Source: Flavipsychrobacter stenotrophus
GTDB lineage: Bacteria > Bacteroidota > Bacteroidia > Chitinophagales > Chitinophagaceae
Assembly (NCBI RefSeq): GCF_002954265.1
Contig: NZ_PPSL01000003.1
Location: 124,001 to 188,000, forward strand
Direction: 5' to 3'
Length of the DNA stretch: 64,000 nt
Part shown: positions 1-9,470 of the stretch, one piece after another
How the letters are laid out: every line of letters starts with the position of its first letter
How positions within the stretch are numbered: position 1 is the first letter of the stretch
Program-made: the position numbers and the translations under genes
Notes under the pieces: generated by a model
What the model saw: the letters and a program-made list of their open reading frames with translations, nothing else
What the model was told of the DNA's origin: nothing
Database searches by the model: none

Positions 1-77
1 CAATAGGAAAACGTAAATGGCAGACAGGAGAAACAGACGGGTTTTCATTGCCGGTAGATTTAATAGGTGCCCCTTAG
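1..77 (+). CDS. 3' end of an unidentified gene (partial)
   Basis: A frame open from the left edge ends in TAG at 75-77 and reads about 24 residues, including IGKRKWQTGETDGF and ending DLIGAP. The residue mix looks like a real C-terminus and it lies upstream of, and codirectional with, the glycosyltransferase. Too short to assign a family; it could be chance. Confidence 0.35.
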   Translation, partial: IGKRKWQTGETDGFSLPVDLIGAP

Positions 78-127
78 CCAAATTTACTTAATAAATCTGT
101 CCGTACAATAGAATAAAAGGCTAATTT

Positions 128-135
128 TAGTTTTG
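128..135 (+). promoter_or_regulatory. Bacteroidota -7 box (TAGTTTTG) of the glycosyltransferase gene
   Basis: TAGTTTTG matches the Bacteroidota -7 consensus TAnnTTTG and lies about 40 bases upstream of the ATG at 174. No clear -33 TTTG is visible at the expected distance, so this is a weak call. Confidence 0.35.
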
Positions 136-173
136 CAACAAATGAATAAGGCCACCTTAAAAACAAGCGATAA

Positions 174-1055
174 ATGACCGGTACCAACACTGTTACATTG
201 GTAGTGGTAAGCGATGATCATTATATGATCTTAGTGGCTGCGCTTATCAGTTCGGTTGAGGCACACCTTGCACCGGGTAAGCAGCTCGATCTGTGGATCG
301 TAGAGGATGAGGTGACGCAGGAGAACATTGATAAGATGGAGGCTTCTGTGAATAAAAATGTTACCACTATTCATTGGCAGAAGCTGGTCGATGTGATCCC
401 CCTGGGCTGGTCTTTACCTATAGATCACAGCAGCTACCCGCTCAATATTTACATGCGGTTATTCATACCGTATTTTATGCCCAAAGACATAAAAACGGTG
501 CTCTATCTTGATGCCGACATGATCGTGCAAAGAGACATCTCCCTGCTGCTCAATGAAGATATCGATCAGTTCACCATTGGTGCGGTATTAGATCCGCGCC
601 TGAAGACGTTCGATAACCATTGGGGGGGCATCAAAAACTATAAAGAACTGGGCTTTAAAGGCGACACACCTTATTTCAATACAGGCCTGTTGCTCATCAA
701 TGCACAAAAGTGGCGCGATGACGAGACCACAGAAAAGATATTGGCTGTTATCAACAACAATAAGAAATACGCTAATTACCCCGACCAATATGGCATGAAC
801 ATAGTGCTGCATGACCAATGGTTACAACTCGATAAGCGCTGGAACAATTTCGTTACCGAGCCTTTCACCGACCCCTACATCATCCACTATGTAGAGCGGA
901 AGCCTATCTATTCAACATTTAAGAACGGCGAAAAGTACAAACAACTCTTTTACAAATACCTCGACACCACTGCCTGGAAAGGAACAAAACCCGTCACCGA
1001 GTCGGCCCGCTACGTAAAAAAGATCAAGAACATTATCGCCAAATTCAGGAAGTAA
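174..1055 (+). CDS. family 8 glycosyltransferase (LPS galactosyl/glucosyltransferase-like)
   Basis: 293 residues, a normal size for a GT8 retaining glycosyltransferase. The N-terminus (TLVVVSDDHYMI) is the nucleotide-sugar-binding strand of the GT-A fold. The metal-binding DxD is DAD at residues 113-115 in YLDADMIV, followed by the family motif NTGLLLIN near residue 168 and a C-terminal IIHY...KP segment that resembles the second metal/UDP-contact motif. No signal peptide or membrane segment, so it is cytosolic or peripheral. By family it would transfer a hexose from a UDP-sugar to lipopolysaccharide core or another surface glycan; the acceptor cannot be read from the sequence. The neighbouring genes give no pathway clue. 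Confidence 0.88.
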   Translation: MTGTNTVTLVVVSDDHYMILVAALISSVEAHLAPGKQLDLWIVEDEVTQENIDKMEASVNKNVTTIHWQKLVDVIPLGWSLPIDHSSYPLNIYMRLFIPYFMPKDIKTVLYLDADMIVQRDISLLLNEDIDQFTIGAVLDPRLKTFDNHWGGIKNYKELGFKGDTPYFNTGLLLINAQKWRDDETTEKILAVINNNKKYANYPDQYGMNIVLHDQWLQLDKRWNNFVTEPFTDPYIIHYVERKPIYSTFKNGEKYKQLFYKYLDTTAWKGTKPVTESARYVKKIKNIIAKFRK

Positions 1056-1097
1056 TACCAGTATACCTCTTAACGACAAAAAACAAAAGAAGTGTGT

Positions 1098-1147
1098 CAT
1101 TGCGAGCTCTTCGCGAAGCAATCTCAAGTTTGGACGTATTCGTTTTG
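1098..1147. repeat. dispersed palindromic intergenic repeat (TCATTGCGAG type) plus GGACGTATTCGTTTT tail
   Basis: Contains TCATTGCGAGCTCTTCGCGA followed by AGCAATCTC, with a perfect CTTCGCGAAG palindrome at 1109-1118, then GGACGTATTCGTTTTG at 1132-1147. The same 15-base tail recurs at 2727 and 30705 in other spacers. From 1168 a second imperfect hairpin of the GTCATGGTGAG type follows. These fill the 190-base gap between convergent genes and do not code. Confidence 0.6.
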
Positions 1148-1246
1148 TAACACTCCGCCCACCCCCAATGTCATGGTGAGCCGCAAGCCTGCACCGAGTT
1201 CATCCAAGTGAACCACGACATTCGCGCGAACACATTCGTCAACACC

Positions 1247-1954
1247 CTACCACGTTACTTCCTTCGCCCCTTCTTTTACAAACTGCTGTTCCACCACTCC
1301 CCATCGCAGTAGGTCTTTAGACACCGCATCTTTATCCGCGAAATGAAATGGCACATTGCTATTATCCCAGAATTCTTTGTTGTAACTGTATACTCCGTAC
1401 TGCCGTAGCTTAGGGTAAAACGCGTTTACCAGGTCTCCCGTAATATACCTTGATATTGAGTCAGACTGCCATTCAAACATGTCCGTAATATCAAACTCTT
1501 TGGTGTCTTCATACTTGTCAAAAAAATTCGTTCTATATTTTCGGTAGAGCCTTTTGGTATACCATTTGCCGCTTCTTTCTTCATATTCCGCTTCCAGTTC
1601 GCCCGCTACAAACTCGAAAGTATTTTTACCATCGTTGGTATAGTTTGCCCCACCAGAATAGGGAAACACATAATGCGGATTTCTGCAGGCTTTGCGTGTT
1701 ATCTTTTTTATAGCGAGTGTTTGCCTATCAATTACTAACCGGCCAATTTCGTAGCTGGCGCCCTTAAATGTCCCTTCAATATCACCCAAAAAGCCATAGT
1801 TTTCTTTCGATGTTGTAGGGCACAAATAGTCAATAACATAGTCGCTGAATTTTTCTGACGTATCAAAGCTAAACTGGTACATGATCAGCCTGTTGGGCGC
1901 TATAGAACTATTGGCAAGATTGTACACCGGGTTTTCATCCATCAGGAACGACAC
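1247..1954 (-). pseudogene. C-terminal part of an interrupted carboxypeptidase-regulatory-like exported protein
   Basis: 235 residues in the same frame as the ORF that ends at 1967. Only a TAG codon at 1967-1969 and four sense codons (HKDN) separate the two, so this is the downstream half of one gene of about 433 codons. The GTG at 1954 that opens it is probably not a real start. The sequence is acidic and aromatic with no motif I can name; it fits the variable C-terminal region found after carboxypeptidase-like regulatory domains in Bacteroidota. Either a nonsense mutation or a sequencing error separates the halves. Confidence 0.6.
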
Positions 1955-1966
1955 GTTGTCTTTGTG

Positions 1967-2548
1967 CTAGTTGCTAATGTCTGTATAATATGCACTGCGT
2001 CTCAATTCCCTGATCGCATAGGAGGGAGTAGCTGCTATTTTCCTGTTCTTTTTCTGTAGTTTGAACATCACCACAGGCGATGCCTCGATAAGATTCATAA
2101 ACGAGTTATTGACAAACTGATATTGCCTGTAAAAGGAGTACGAAAAATAACTGCTGTCTGCGTAATTATCGGGAATAGCTTTTACGGCTTTACGCACTAT
2201 TTCCCGAGCCGATTCGCCAACTATCTGGGCCTCCTTCAGATCATGTGCAGCAACATCAAGATACACGCGTTCCACAGCAGTGAATTGCCGATCATGATGT
2301 ATAGTTGCTTTATAGCCCTGTATAGAAACGTTGAATGTCAGTTTTTTTAAACCGCCATCAACGGGAAAGTTGAAGGCGCCACTGCTATCCGCAAGCACAG
2401 TGCTATTGATCTCTGCCAGCTTTATTACAGCATAAGCAATGGGAGATGAGTCTCTGGTATTAATAAGAACCCCATTAAATTGGGTTTGTGCAGTCAGCGA
2501 CGCACACAATAAAAAAAATAGGGCAAAGAGTAAACAGGTGGTTTTCAT
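1967..2548 (-). pseudogene. N-terminal part of a carboxypeptidase-regulatory-like exported protein (ends at in-frame TAG)
   Basis: 193 residues. A signal peptide (MKTTCLLFALFFLLCASLTAQ) precedes a carboxypeptidase-D regulatory-like beta sandwich (about residues 23-100): FNGVLINTRDSSPIAYAVIK and the DSSGAF turn are the usual signature. Exported proteins of this kind sit in the periplasm or outer membrane of Bacteroidota, often with an extra C-terminal domain. The ORF stops at TAG (1967-1969), but the same frame stays open for another 240 codons, so the gene is interrupted by a single codon. A possible -7 box (TAAATTTG, minus strand, 2589-2596) lies about 40 bases upstream of the ATG. Confidence 0.6.
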
Positions 2549-2675
2549 AGCAGCGTATCATTGAGGTAATAGAAAGGAACCGCTACTCCAAATTTAATGA
2601 AAACGCCGCATATTGAGAGCATCTGGGAAGTAATGCTAATAAGCGATGCTGGGCGTAGACTTTGTTGCAGTTTAT

Positions 2676-2742
2676 CCCGATCATTTCGGGATCCTTGCGG
2701 TTGCCAGTCTCCAGACTGGCGCATCCGGACGTATTCGTTTTG
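2676..2742. repeat. palindromic intergenic repeat cluster
   Basis: A CCCGATCATTTCGGGATC hairpin, CTTGCGGTTGCC, a perfect 8-base stem GCCAGTCT/AGACTGGC at 2703-2720, then GGACGTATTCGTTTTG at 2727-2742. The CTTGCGGTTGCC piece recurs at 28979 and the GGACGTATTCG piece at 1132 and 30705. Non-coding spacer between two minus-strand genes. Confidence 0.55.
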
Positions 2743-2795
2743 CAACGCTAAGCCCACCTGCTTCATCTGGTTGGGGCTAGGCGCATGATTGTATA

Positions 2796-4070
2796 TCAAT
2801 GCACCAACCTAAACACCCCTCTACTCCCATCATCCCCAACAACCTCCAGCACATAAACCCCACTTGCCAATCCCCGAAGATCTATCCTGCCATAAGGCAC
2901 ACCACTCTTCACCACCACACCCACTGCATTCACCAACCTATACGCACTACCGGGTGCAGCCCCGCTCACATACACCTCATCGGCAGCAGGGTTAGGGTAT
3001 ATCTTTACATTGGCCATGCTACCAGTACCATCTATACCCACGCCATGCACATGCACGGTTACGGTATCATAGGTTATTACCCCGCACACATCCAGCTCCA
3101 TTACATAGCTGGTGGTCACTGTGGGGTGTACATGCAGCCCGCTGTGGTTGCTGTCTACAAGTACGCCCGTGGTGGTGTACCACTTGCACGGTGTGTAGTC
3201 ATCATTGTCTATTGTCCATACGCTATCACCTGCATAGCTTATATGCTCTCCCAGCCATGCGGTATCACCGCTGTATATGGTCGTATCATTGCCCGCATTG
3301 GCTACCGTGCCTATTTTTATTACGCTTACATCGTCTACTAAATGCCATGAGTAACGGTCATTCCCTAACACACTGGCATGGGAAAAGTGCTTTCGCAATG
3401 TATCCGTATGGTTGGCATCAAAAAAATTACCTATGGTTATGAACGATTCATTACCCGTAGCAGTAAATGACCCTTGCACTTTAGTCCAAATAACGGTATC
3501 CGTTATTATTGCAGTTTCAAATACTTGGGGAGTATGTGTAGATTGAGGAACTCCACAATTGGTAGTTGTATCTATTGTACCATCATCTAAATAAGCACCA
3601 AGACCATTGTGGGCGTAGGCAGATGCACCAGTCAATACCGCATAGAATGTTACGCAGTATTGTTGCCCAGCAGCCAACCTGTTTATTAGTTTCCCTTGTA
3701 GGTAATCTCGTTTAAAAAAAGAAGTAGTGTCAAGCTCATTATAATAATTTTGCATTTGCATCATACCGTTACCACTTTTGGGATAGTGAGTATATGCTTG
3801 GCCATCGGGCACCTTCGTAACAGGATAACTACTGCAAGTATTACAATATTCCGGTTTACAATCTGTAAGGTATGGGGGCGTTCCAAGTGTATCGATCGAA
3901 GATCTTACAGTATCTTCAATTGCACTCCAGTAATTAGCATACTTCACTAAGTCATGATATTGTGGACACCTCCAGTGTGTCTCAAAGCTGGGGTTATGCA
4001 CAAGGTTTATCTGCGCCTGGGCATCGCCCCACGCACAGATCATAGCTATTATCAAAATCAGTTTCCTCAT
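2796..4070 (-). CDS. T9SS type A sorting domain-containing exported protein
   Basis: 424 residues. Signal peptide (MRKLILIIAMICAWGDAQAQ), then a domain beginning INLVHNPSFETHWRCP. This NPSFE opening is common in Bacteroidota surface proteins whose N-terminal region is a carbohydrate-binding-like beta sandwich. Residues about 250-340 look like an Ig-like domain (AGNDTTIYSGDTAWLG, then VTTSYVMELDVCG). The last 75 residues are a type A sorting tail for the type IX secretion system: VKIYPNPAADEVYV, GVYVLEV and a basic end. It should be exported by Sec, cross the outer membrane through T9SS and be anchored or released. Substrate and role cannot be read from sequence. Confidence 0.85.
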   Translation of the reverse strand: MRKLILIIAMICAWGDAQAQINLVHNPSFETHWRCPQYHDLVKYANYWSAIEDTVRSSIDTLGTPPYLTDCKPEYCNTCSSYPVTKVPDGQAYTHYPKSGNGMMQMQNYYNELDTTSFFKRDYLQGKLINRLAAGQQYCVTFYAVLTGASAYAHNGLGAYLDDGTIDTTTNCGVPQSTHTPQVFETAIITDTVIWTKVQGSFTATGNESFITIGNFFDANHTDTLRKHFSHASVLGNDRYSWHLVDDVSVIKIGTVANAGNDTTIYSGDTAWLGEHISYAGDSVWTIDNDDYTPCKWYTTTGVLVDSNHSGLHVHPTVTTSYVMELDVCGVITYDTVTVHVHGVGIDGTGSMANVKIYPNPAADEVYVSGAAPGSAYRLVNAVGVVVKSGVPYGRIDLRGLASGVYVLEVVGDDGSRGVFRLVH

Positions 4071-4141
4071 TGCACTACCAAATTAATACTAAAACTCACA
4101 GCAAAGGCATCCTCAGCAAAACAGCGTTAACGTAGACGCAC

Positions 4142-4168
4142 TGTCATCCTGAGGTTCTCGAAGGATGC
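4142..4168. repeat. small hairpin of the GTCATCCTGAG repeat type
   Basis: TGTCATCCTGAGGTTCTCGA followed by AGGATG pairs CATCCT with AGGATG. A related hairpin occurs at 30664-30699 (TGTCAGGGTGAGGCTCTCGA). Non-coding, between the sorting-domain gene and the LruC gene. Confidence 0.5.
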
Positions 4169-4221
4169 GTCTCCAAAGCGGACTGGCACGTTATCCGGGT
4201 TGTGGCTCACACATCCCCCAC

Positions 4222-4254
4222 AAAAAAACGGGACTCATCACTGAGACCCGTTTT
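4222..4254 (-). terminator. intrinsic terminator of the LruC gene
   Basis: Read on the minus strand: a 13-base arm (AAAACGGGTCTCA), a 4-base loop, the complementary arm with one mismatch, then a run of T. It starts about 20 bases after the LruC stop codon. Confidence 0.85.
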
Positions 4255-4273
4255 CTAAAAATATGATTACAGA

Positions 4274-6421
4274 TTAGTTACTGTAGATATTAGCTGTATT
4301 CCTGTAGCCTGTACCTGTATTGCTGTACCAGTCTACGAAAGAGGTACCGCCCGATGTACCCCACTCACCAAAGTGAAGGAATGCCTGAGTGATATCTTTG
4401 CGCTCGATCGGATAATTGAATGGAGCAGTAGGTATGTCTATAGCGAAAGGCAGACCTGTAGCAGTAACATAGTACCTGCTGGCAGATACGCTGCTGTTAT
4501 CATCAGCGGTACCAAAGTAGCTTGCAGTAGCAAGGTCGGTTGGTGCGTGAGCAGAAAGGTGTGTTTCGCGGCCACGGCCAAAGTTGTAGATGAACGGATT
4601 ATAAGAAGTCAGACCAAATGTGCTGAGGGTAGGGCCGCTCGTAACATCAAAAGATACGGTGTAGCTCTTTTCAGGTGTAGTTGCTGCACCCGGTACTGTA
4701 TTCCAGTTAGCCATTTCAGCGCGCATGTCGGTAAACAATATCATTACCGCTTTTGCCTGTCCTGCCTCAAGTGTAGCACCTGTTACATTAGTAACATTAG
4801 CCCTGTTTACCGGGAACTGAACACCAAAACCATTCTGGTATTCACCACCTGTTGCTCTCAGTGTGTAGTTAGCAATTACCTTAACTACTACATTGCTTGC
4901 ATTAGTAACAACCTGGTAGCGGTAACCCATAACCATATCGTTCATATCGAAGTCGCCCTTAGAAGGCCAGTTATCTTCAAATGCCAGAGTACCACCGCTT
5001 GCTGCAGTAGGATAGTAGCTGTTGTAAGCTTTGGTAGCGTCTGTAGGATATGCGTCAAGTGCATCAGAAACTCCGTCACCATCAGTGTCAGTTACTGCAG
5101 GTGTGCCGTTGCCTTCGCTGTTACAACCCGATGTTGGAATGTACAATGTGCAACCGTTAGCAGCACCACCTGTAAGGTAAGATGCACCTACAGTTGTTGA
5201 AGAGCATATCTGCAATGCGCCGTTAGCTACTGCACCGCTGTTAAAGATAGTTGTAGAACCTGTGATCTTCACCAGTGATGTGCTGCCATAACCCTTAACT
5301 GTAGCGTTGTTGATGAAGTTAACTGTCTTCAGCATAGCGCCGTTGTACATGCCCAGTTCAGTACCACTGTTGATGGTACTTGTACCTGCTACCTTAATAA
5401 GGTTGTAGTTCTTTACTACTGAGCTCTGGTTGTAGTTACCATTAACAGTAAGGCTGCAATTGTTTACAAATGCTGCTGCACCGCTGTTCTGCTGGAAGTT
5501 ACCTGTTACTACAAGGGTGCCATTGTTAGTAGAACTTGAAGGTGAGCCATTGTTGAAGCTGCCGTTTACGGTCATTGTACCATTGTTAATGAACGTTTGT
5601 GCATTGCTGTTCAGGTTAAAGTCGCCTGTGCTGGTATAAGTACCATGGTTGGTAAATGCGCCATTAAGAGGAAATGAACTGGTTAATGTACCGTAGTTAA
5701 TAATGCTTGCAGCTGATGAGTTGAAGTTGATACTTGCTGTAGCGGATGCTCCTGCTGTGATCAGCAATGTAGCTGCACCACCGAAGTTAAGGTTCTGAAG
5801 GGTTACATTGGTACCGCAAACACGTATAGTACCACCGTTAACATTCTGGAAACCAACGGTGATGTTGCTGCCGGTGATACAAACAACGTTACCGCTGTTT
5901 ACATCTACATTAGAAGTATTAGTAGTAATGGTACGGGTGCAACCGCTGCTGCAATCATCCATGGTTGACATATCGCGCTGTGCAGTTTTCTTAGCCGCTA
6001 CAGTAGGGTCTGTTTCGCCGAATGACATGGTAACACCACCTCCAACATTTACCTTGTTAACGATCATTGAATTATCAGGAGATGTCTTAACTATATATAC
6101 CTCGTTGATAGTCTTAGCCAGAGAAAGATTGCTGGTGAAACTTGATCCTGTATTTGCAGATCCTTTGGTAAGCAATGAACCACCGTTGAATGGGTCGCCA
6201 TTGTAGATAGCGATGCTGTGGTTAGCTGTAGAAAAACGTGCATCGGTGATGCTGATCACAAATGGAACCATGCGTGAGCTCTCCCAGTTGAAACCTGTAG
6301 GTGCAGTGATGTCGTTTACGCTGTTGTAAACGTTGCCGCCTACCGGGTTATTGTCTGTCTTCCTGCACGATGGTATCGCGATAGCGCAGAATAAAGCTGC
6401 AAGTAGTAATTTTTGTTTCAT
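4274..6421 (-). CDS. LruC domain-containing lipoprotein
   Basis: 715 residues. The N-terminus MKQKLLLAALFCAIAIPSC has a lipobox ending at Cys19, so it is probably lipidated. Residues about 150-440 consist of short Asn/Gly/Thr-rich repeats of the form NxGTxxxxGxFxxx (for example FINNGTMTVNGSF, VNNCSLTVNGNY), which look like rungs of a right-handed beta-helix. A calcium-binding-like DTDGDGVSDALD linker follows near residue 445. The rest is a LruC domain with the marker AFEDNWPSKGDFDMNDMV. LruC proteins are exported in Bacteroidota and Leptospira; their biochemical role is poorly known. A possible minus-strand -7 box (TATTTTTG) lies at 6465-6472. Confidence 0.88.
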   Translation of the reverse strand: MKQKLLLAALFCAIAIPSCRKTDNNPVGGNVYNSVNDITAPTGFNWESSRMVPFVISITDARFSTANHSIAIYNGDPFNGGSLLTKGSANTGSSFTSNLSLAKTINEVYIVKTSPDNSMIVNKVNVGGGVTMSFGETDPTVAAKKTAQRDMSTMDDCSSGCTRTITTNTSNVDVNSGNVVCITGSNITVGFQNVNGGTIRVCGTNVTLQNLNFGGAATLLITAGASATASINFNSSAASIINYGTLTSSFPLNGAFTNHGTYTSTGDFNLNSNAQTFINNGTMTVNGSFNNGSPSSSTNNGTLVVTGNFQQNSGAAAFVNNCSLTVNGNYNQSSVVKNYNLIKVAGTSTINSGTELGMYNGAMLKTVNFINNATVKGYGSTSLVKITGSTTIFNSGAVANGALQICSSTTVGASYLTGGAANGCTLYIPTSGCNSEGNGTPAVTDTDGDGVSDALDAYPTDATKAYNSYYPTAASGGTLAFEDNWPSKGDFDMNDMVMGYRYQVVTNASNVVVKVIANYTLRATGGEYQNGFGVQFPVNRANVTNVTGATLEAGQAKAVMILFTDMRAEMANWNTVPGAATTPEKSYTVSFDVTSGPTLSTFGLTSYNPFIYNFGRGRETHLSAHAPTDLATASYFGTADDNSSVSASRYYVTATGLPFAIDIPTAPFNYPIERKDITQAFLHFGEWGTSGGTSFVDWYSNTGTGYRNTANIYSN

Positions 6422-6639
6422 TGCTTATGTATAAAAACGTTTATGGTGTCCAATAGTTAGAGTGCAAAAATAGACAATACCCGAAATTAGCTTGTTATCC
6501 ATGTCATAACGTCAAGTAATCCATTTGTTAATGAAATGTGGATAAGTCGTTAATAGGCAAGCCTTTCAGCTTACTGGGTAACAGTCGTCGCCCGGTAACT
6601 AATCAATTTATAGCCAATGAGTTATGGTCTATTTTGAAA

Positions 6640-7008
6640 CTAAGATGATACTTTCTCCATAACATCCTGTAGTTCCAGCGTTACCTCGGCGGCTAGTTTT
6701 TCCACCTCAGCCACTAATGCGGGTATTTCTTCCATATGTTCCCCGCTTGTACAATAGGCTTCAATTTTCAGGAAGATATCAGTAAGCAGTGTGCAGCCTA
6801 TAAAGTTGAAAGACCCCTTAAGTTTGTGTACATAAAAGACAATGTTCTCGGTATCATTATTTCCCGAGGCCAGTATCAATTGTTCCAGCGACTCTGGAAT
6901 AGAAGTAAGGTATACGCTTATAATAGAGATAATAAAATCACTCTCTCCGTCGGCCATTTCCAGTATGGTTTCCAGGTCTATATACCGGTAGTTGTTTTCA
7001 GGCATCAT
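6640..7008 (-). CDS. HPt (histidine phosphotransfer) domain protein
   Basis: 122 residues, a single HPt four-helix bundle. The phospho-accepting histidine is His61 in [12 protein letters not shown], the canonical HxLKGS motif. Its start codon overlaps the stop of the hybrid kinase gene upstream by 4 bases (ATGA), so the two are translationally coupled. By family it receives phosphate from the kinase receivers and passes it to a downstream response regulator that is not in this operon. No membrane segments. Confidence 0.92.
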   Translation of the reverse strand: MMPENNYRYIDLETILEMADGESDFIISIISVYLTSIPESLEQLILASGNNDTENIVFYVHKLKGSFNFIGCTLLTDIFLKIEAYCTSGEHMEEIPALVAEVEKLAAEVTLELQDVMEKVSS

Positions 7009-9467
7009 ATCTTTTGCAGTAGTTTAGGTGTCCATTCATCCAGTTTTGTTTTTACATCCTGTATTTTGAATGGTTTACTTATATAATCATCCATGCCCTG
7101 GGCCATTATTTTTTCTTTGTCCCCCGTAAGTGCATTAGCGGTCATGGCTATGATCACAGGTCTGTTATTGCCACTATACTGTTCCCGTATCTGCTTCGTA
7201 GCTTCATATCCATCCATCACGGGCATCATTACATCCATAAATATCAATTGATAGCGCTTGTCTGCCAGCAGGTCCAGCGCTTCGCTTCCATTATTGGCCA
7301 GGTCGGCTTTGTACCCCAGTTTATCCAGGGCCCTTAATATCATTTTCTGGTTGATCTCATTATCCTCTGCCACCAGTATATTTATTGGAGGTGCTGCTAC
7401 CTCGGGCGGCACATCTTGCCCTACGTCACTTTTCTGCACAGGTTTGCTGCCCGACTTACTCAGCACATCTATCAAAGCCCGCTCTATCTGAGCATGTTTT
7501 ATAGGTTTATTGAGCACAGCTGCAAAGAGCTGTTTATAGTCTATATCGCCCACCGGCAAGAAGCCCGCAGAGCTAAATAGTATTACAGGCAGTGCAGGAT
7601 GCGTCTGTTTGATCATCCTGGTTACTTCTATGCCATCCTTCTCCGGCATCAGCAGGTCTATCACTGCAAGGTCAAAGTGAGTTGTCTTCAGTTCTTCTTG
7701 TGCCGACAGGTAGTTATCAACCACTACGGGCTTCATTCCCCAGTGCTGACAATGAGTACGTAGTATCTTCAGGTTGGTCTTATTATCGTCGAGTATCAAT
7801 ATCGACTTGTCCTTGAGCTGTGCGGTAAATGTCTTTTCTTTATTGTTATAATGAATTGTTCTGCGGCTTGCCGGCACTTTTAAATTAAAGATGAATGACG
7901 TACCCACGTTTATTTCACTCTCCGCTCTTATTGTGCCGCCCATCAGTTCTACCAGCCTCTGGCAGATGACCAGCCCCAACCCTGTACCGCCATATTTACG
8001 GGTGGTCGATGAGTCTACCTGAGAGAACGACTCAAAAAGCCTGTGGAATTTATCTTTAGGTATCCCTATGCCGGTATCTTTTACCGTAAACTGTATATCG
8101 TATATATCTCCTTCGTTGCCCAGCGATTGTACGGTTACCAGTATCTCACCCTTTTCGGTAAACTTCAGCCCGTTAGATACCAGGTTCAGCATTATCTGCT
8201 TCATACGCACCACATCACCTATTATCTCGGTAGGCACTGCAGGGTCTATGTAGTAGAGCAGATCCAGGCCTTTTTCATTGGCTTTCATGCCCATCAGGTC
8301 ATATGTTTCCTCTATTACGGTACATATGCTCACCGGTTGCTCTTCAAGATCCATCTTGCCCGACTCTATTTTAGAGAAGTCTAGAATGTCATTAATAATA
8401 GAGAGCAACGATTCCCCGCTTATTCTTATGGTGTCTACATAGTCTTTCTGCTCATCATCAAGCCGGGTGTTTACCAGCAGGCTGGCCATTCCTATTACGC
8501 CATTCATTGGCGTGCGTATCTCATGGCTCATATTTGCCAGAAAGTCAGATTTGGCTTTGTTCTGGTCATCAGCTATTTTTCGCTTCTCGTCAAGTTCCAC
8601 GTTCAGCTCTTTCAGCTTTTCGGTGGCCTGGTATATTTCCGTTACATCTTCAAATACCCATAACCGCCCCTTTATATTATCCGATGATGCGGGTACACAG
8701 GTAACATGCAGCACCTTTTTTATCGGGTTGCCGAATATCCACTCCCAGTCTTTTATAGTTTTATCGGGCGAGCTGAATAGCTTCATGCCCTCCCGCATTA
8801 TCGACTCCTGATTTACAGCACTGTTCCGCAGTTGTAGCATTGCGGCTGAAATGTCAGCCGGTGAGTTGTGGGCTTCGCTAAGCTGCAACAGCTCTGCCGC
8901 AGGGCCATTCACCCACCCCTGTTTACCTATATCATCGGCAAACACTATTCCCTCGGGTAGCGTACCCAGTATGGCATTATAACGGGTGGTAAGCTGTTCT
9001 ATTGAATAATAGGTTTGTATAAGTAGCGTAGCGCCCTGTAAACCCAGGCGGGCATGACCCAGAAATTCAATATACGCTTCCGGAAGCTCTATTTTCCGGT
9101 CGTAAAATAATACGAATACGCACGAAAACACTTTTTCCTGCACAGGCAGAAAAACAAGGGTTGTGTCTTTGCCTTTATTCAGCGCCTCACCCGATGTTAT
9201 TTCTATTTTATTGCCTGCTATAAGGTTGTTGATCAGGTCGGCATTTATAAATCCGTCAAGGAAATCAGGCGATGAATACAGCACCCGCGATGTGATCTCA
9301 TCTTCTGCCAGCACCAATGCGGCACCGGTGGCATGGGCATGTTTCATCACCAGGTCAGTCGAGCCTTTGTAAATAACATTAAGATCTCTCTGGTGTTTTA
9401 CCGGATGCAGATCAACAAAGAAGTCAAGCCCCTCTCTGGTCCAGTTTATATGTTGGGAACTAGTCAA
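7005..9467 (-). CDS. PAS hybrid sensor histidine kinase with two receiver domains
   Basis: 820 residues, no signal peptide or membrane helix, so a cytosolic sensor. Residues 1-155 look GAF-like, 160-280 PAS-like ([16 protein letters not shown]), then a short coiled coil and HisKA with His315 in [15 protein letters not shown]. HATPase_c spans about 410-530 ([16 protein letters not shown]). Receiver 1 (555-670) has Asp604 in [12 protein letters not shown]; receiver 2 (695-810) has Asp745 in [13 protein letters not shown] and Lys798. Architecture resembles BarA/Luk-type hybrid kinases with the HPt on the separate downstream protein. It starts 3 bases after the stop of the RsbQ-like hydrolase gene, indicating a strict three-gene operon and suggesting the hydrolase supplies the PAS ligand. 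Confidence 0.93.
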   Translation of the reverse strand: MTSSQHINWTREGLDFFVDLHPVKHQRDLNVIYKGSTDLVMKHAHATGAALVLAEDEITSRVLYSSPDFLDGFINADLINNLIAGNKIEITSGEALNKGKDTTLVFLPVQEKVFSCVFVLFYDRKIELPEAYIEFLGHARLGLQGATLLIQTYYSIEQLTTRYNAILGTLPEGIVFADDIGKQGWVNGPAAELLQLSEAHNSPADISAAMLQLRNSAVNQESIMREGMKLFSSPDKTIKDWEWIFGNPIKKVLHVTCVPASSDNIKGRLWVFEDVTEIYQATEKLKELNVELDEKRKIADDQNKAKSDFLANMSHEIRTPMNGVIGMASLLVNTRLDDEQKDYVDTIRISGESLLSIINDILDFSKIESGKMDLEEQPVSICTVIEETYDLMGMKANEKGLDLLYYIDPAVPTEIIGDVVRMKQIMLNLVSNGLKFTEKGEILVTVQSLGNEGDIYDIQFTVKDTGIGIPKDKFHRLFESFSQVDSSTTRKYGGTGLGLVICQRLVELMGGTIRAESEINVGTSFIFNLKVPASRRTIHYNNKEKTFTAQLKDKSILILDDNKTNLKILRTHCQHWGMKPVVVDNYLSAQEELKTTHFDLAVIDLLMPEKDGIEVTRMIKQTHPALPVILFSSAGFLPVGDIDYKQLFAAVLNKPIKHAQIERALIDVLSKSGSKPVQKSDVGQDVPPEVAAPPINILVAEDNEINQKMILRALDKLGYKADLANNGSEALDLLADKRYQLIFMDVMMPVMDGYEATKQIREQYSGNNRPVIIAMTANALTGDKEKIMAQGMDDYISKPFKIQDVKTKLDEWTPKLLQKI

Positions 9468-9470
9468 ATT

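Noticed and set aside
2545-2799. 84-residue minus-strand ORF between two genes
   Set aside because: Covers the dispersed hairpin repeats and overlaps the start of the carboxypeptidase-like gene; composition is not protein-like.
2799-3341. 180-residue plus-strand ORF rich in His, Tyr and Ile
   Set aside because: Lies fully antisense to the T9SS-sorted protein gene, with an unnatural residue mix and no family resemblance.
4373-5200. 275-residue plus-strand ORF rich in Cys, Arg and Val
   Set aside because: Antisense shadow of the repetitive LruC lipoprotein gene.
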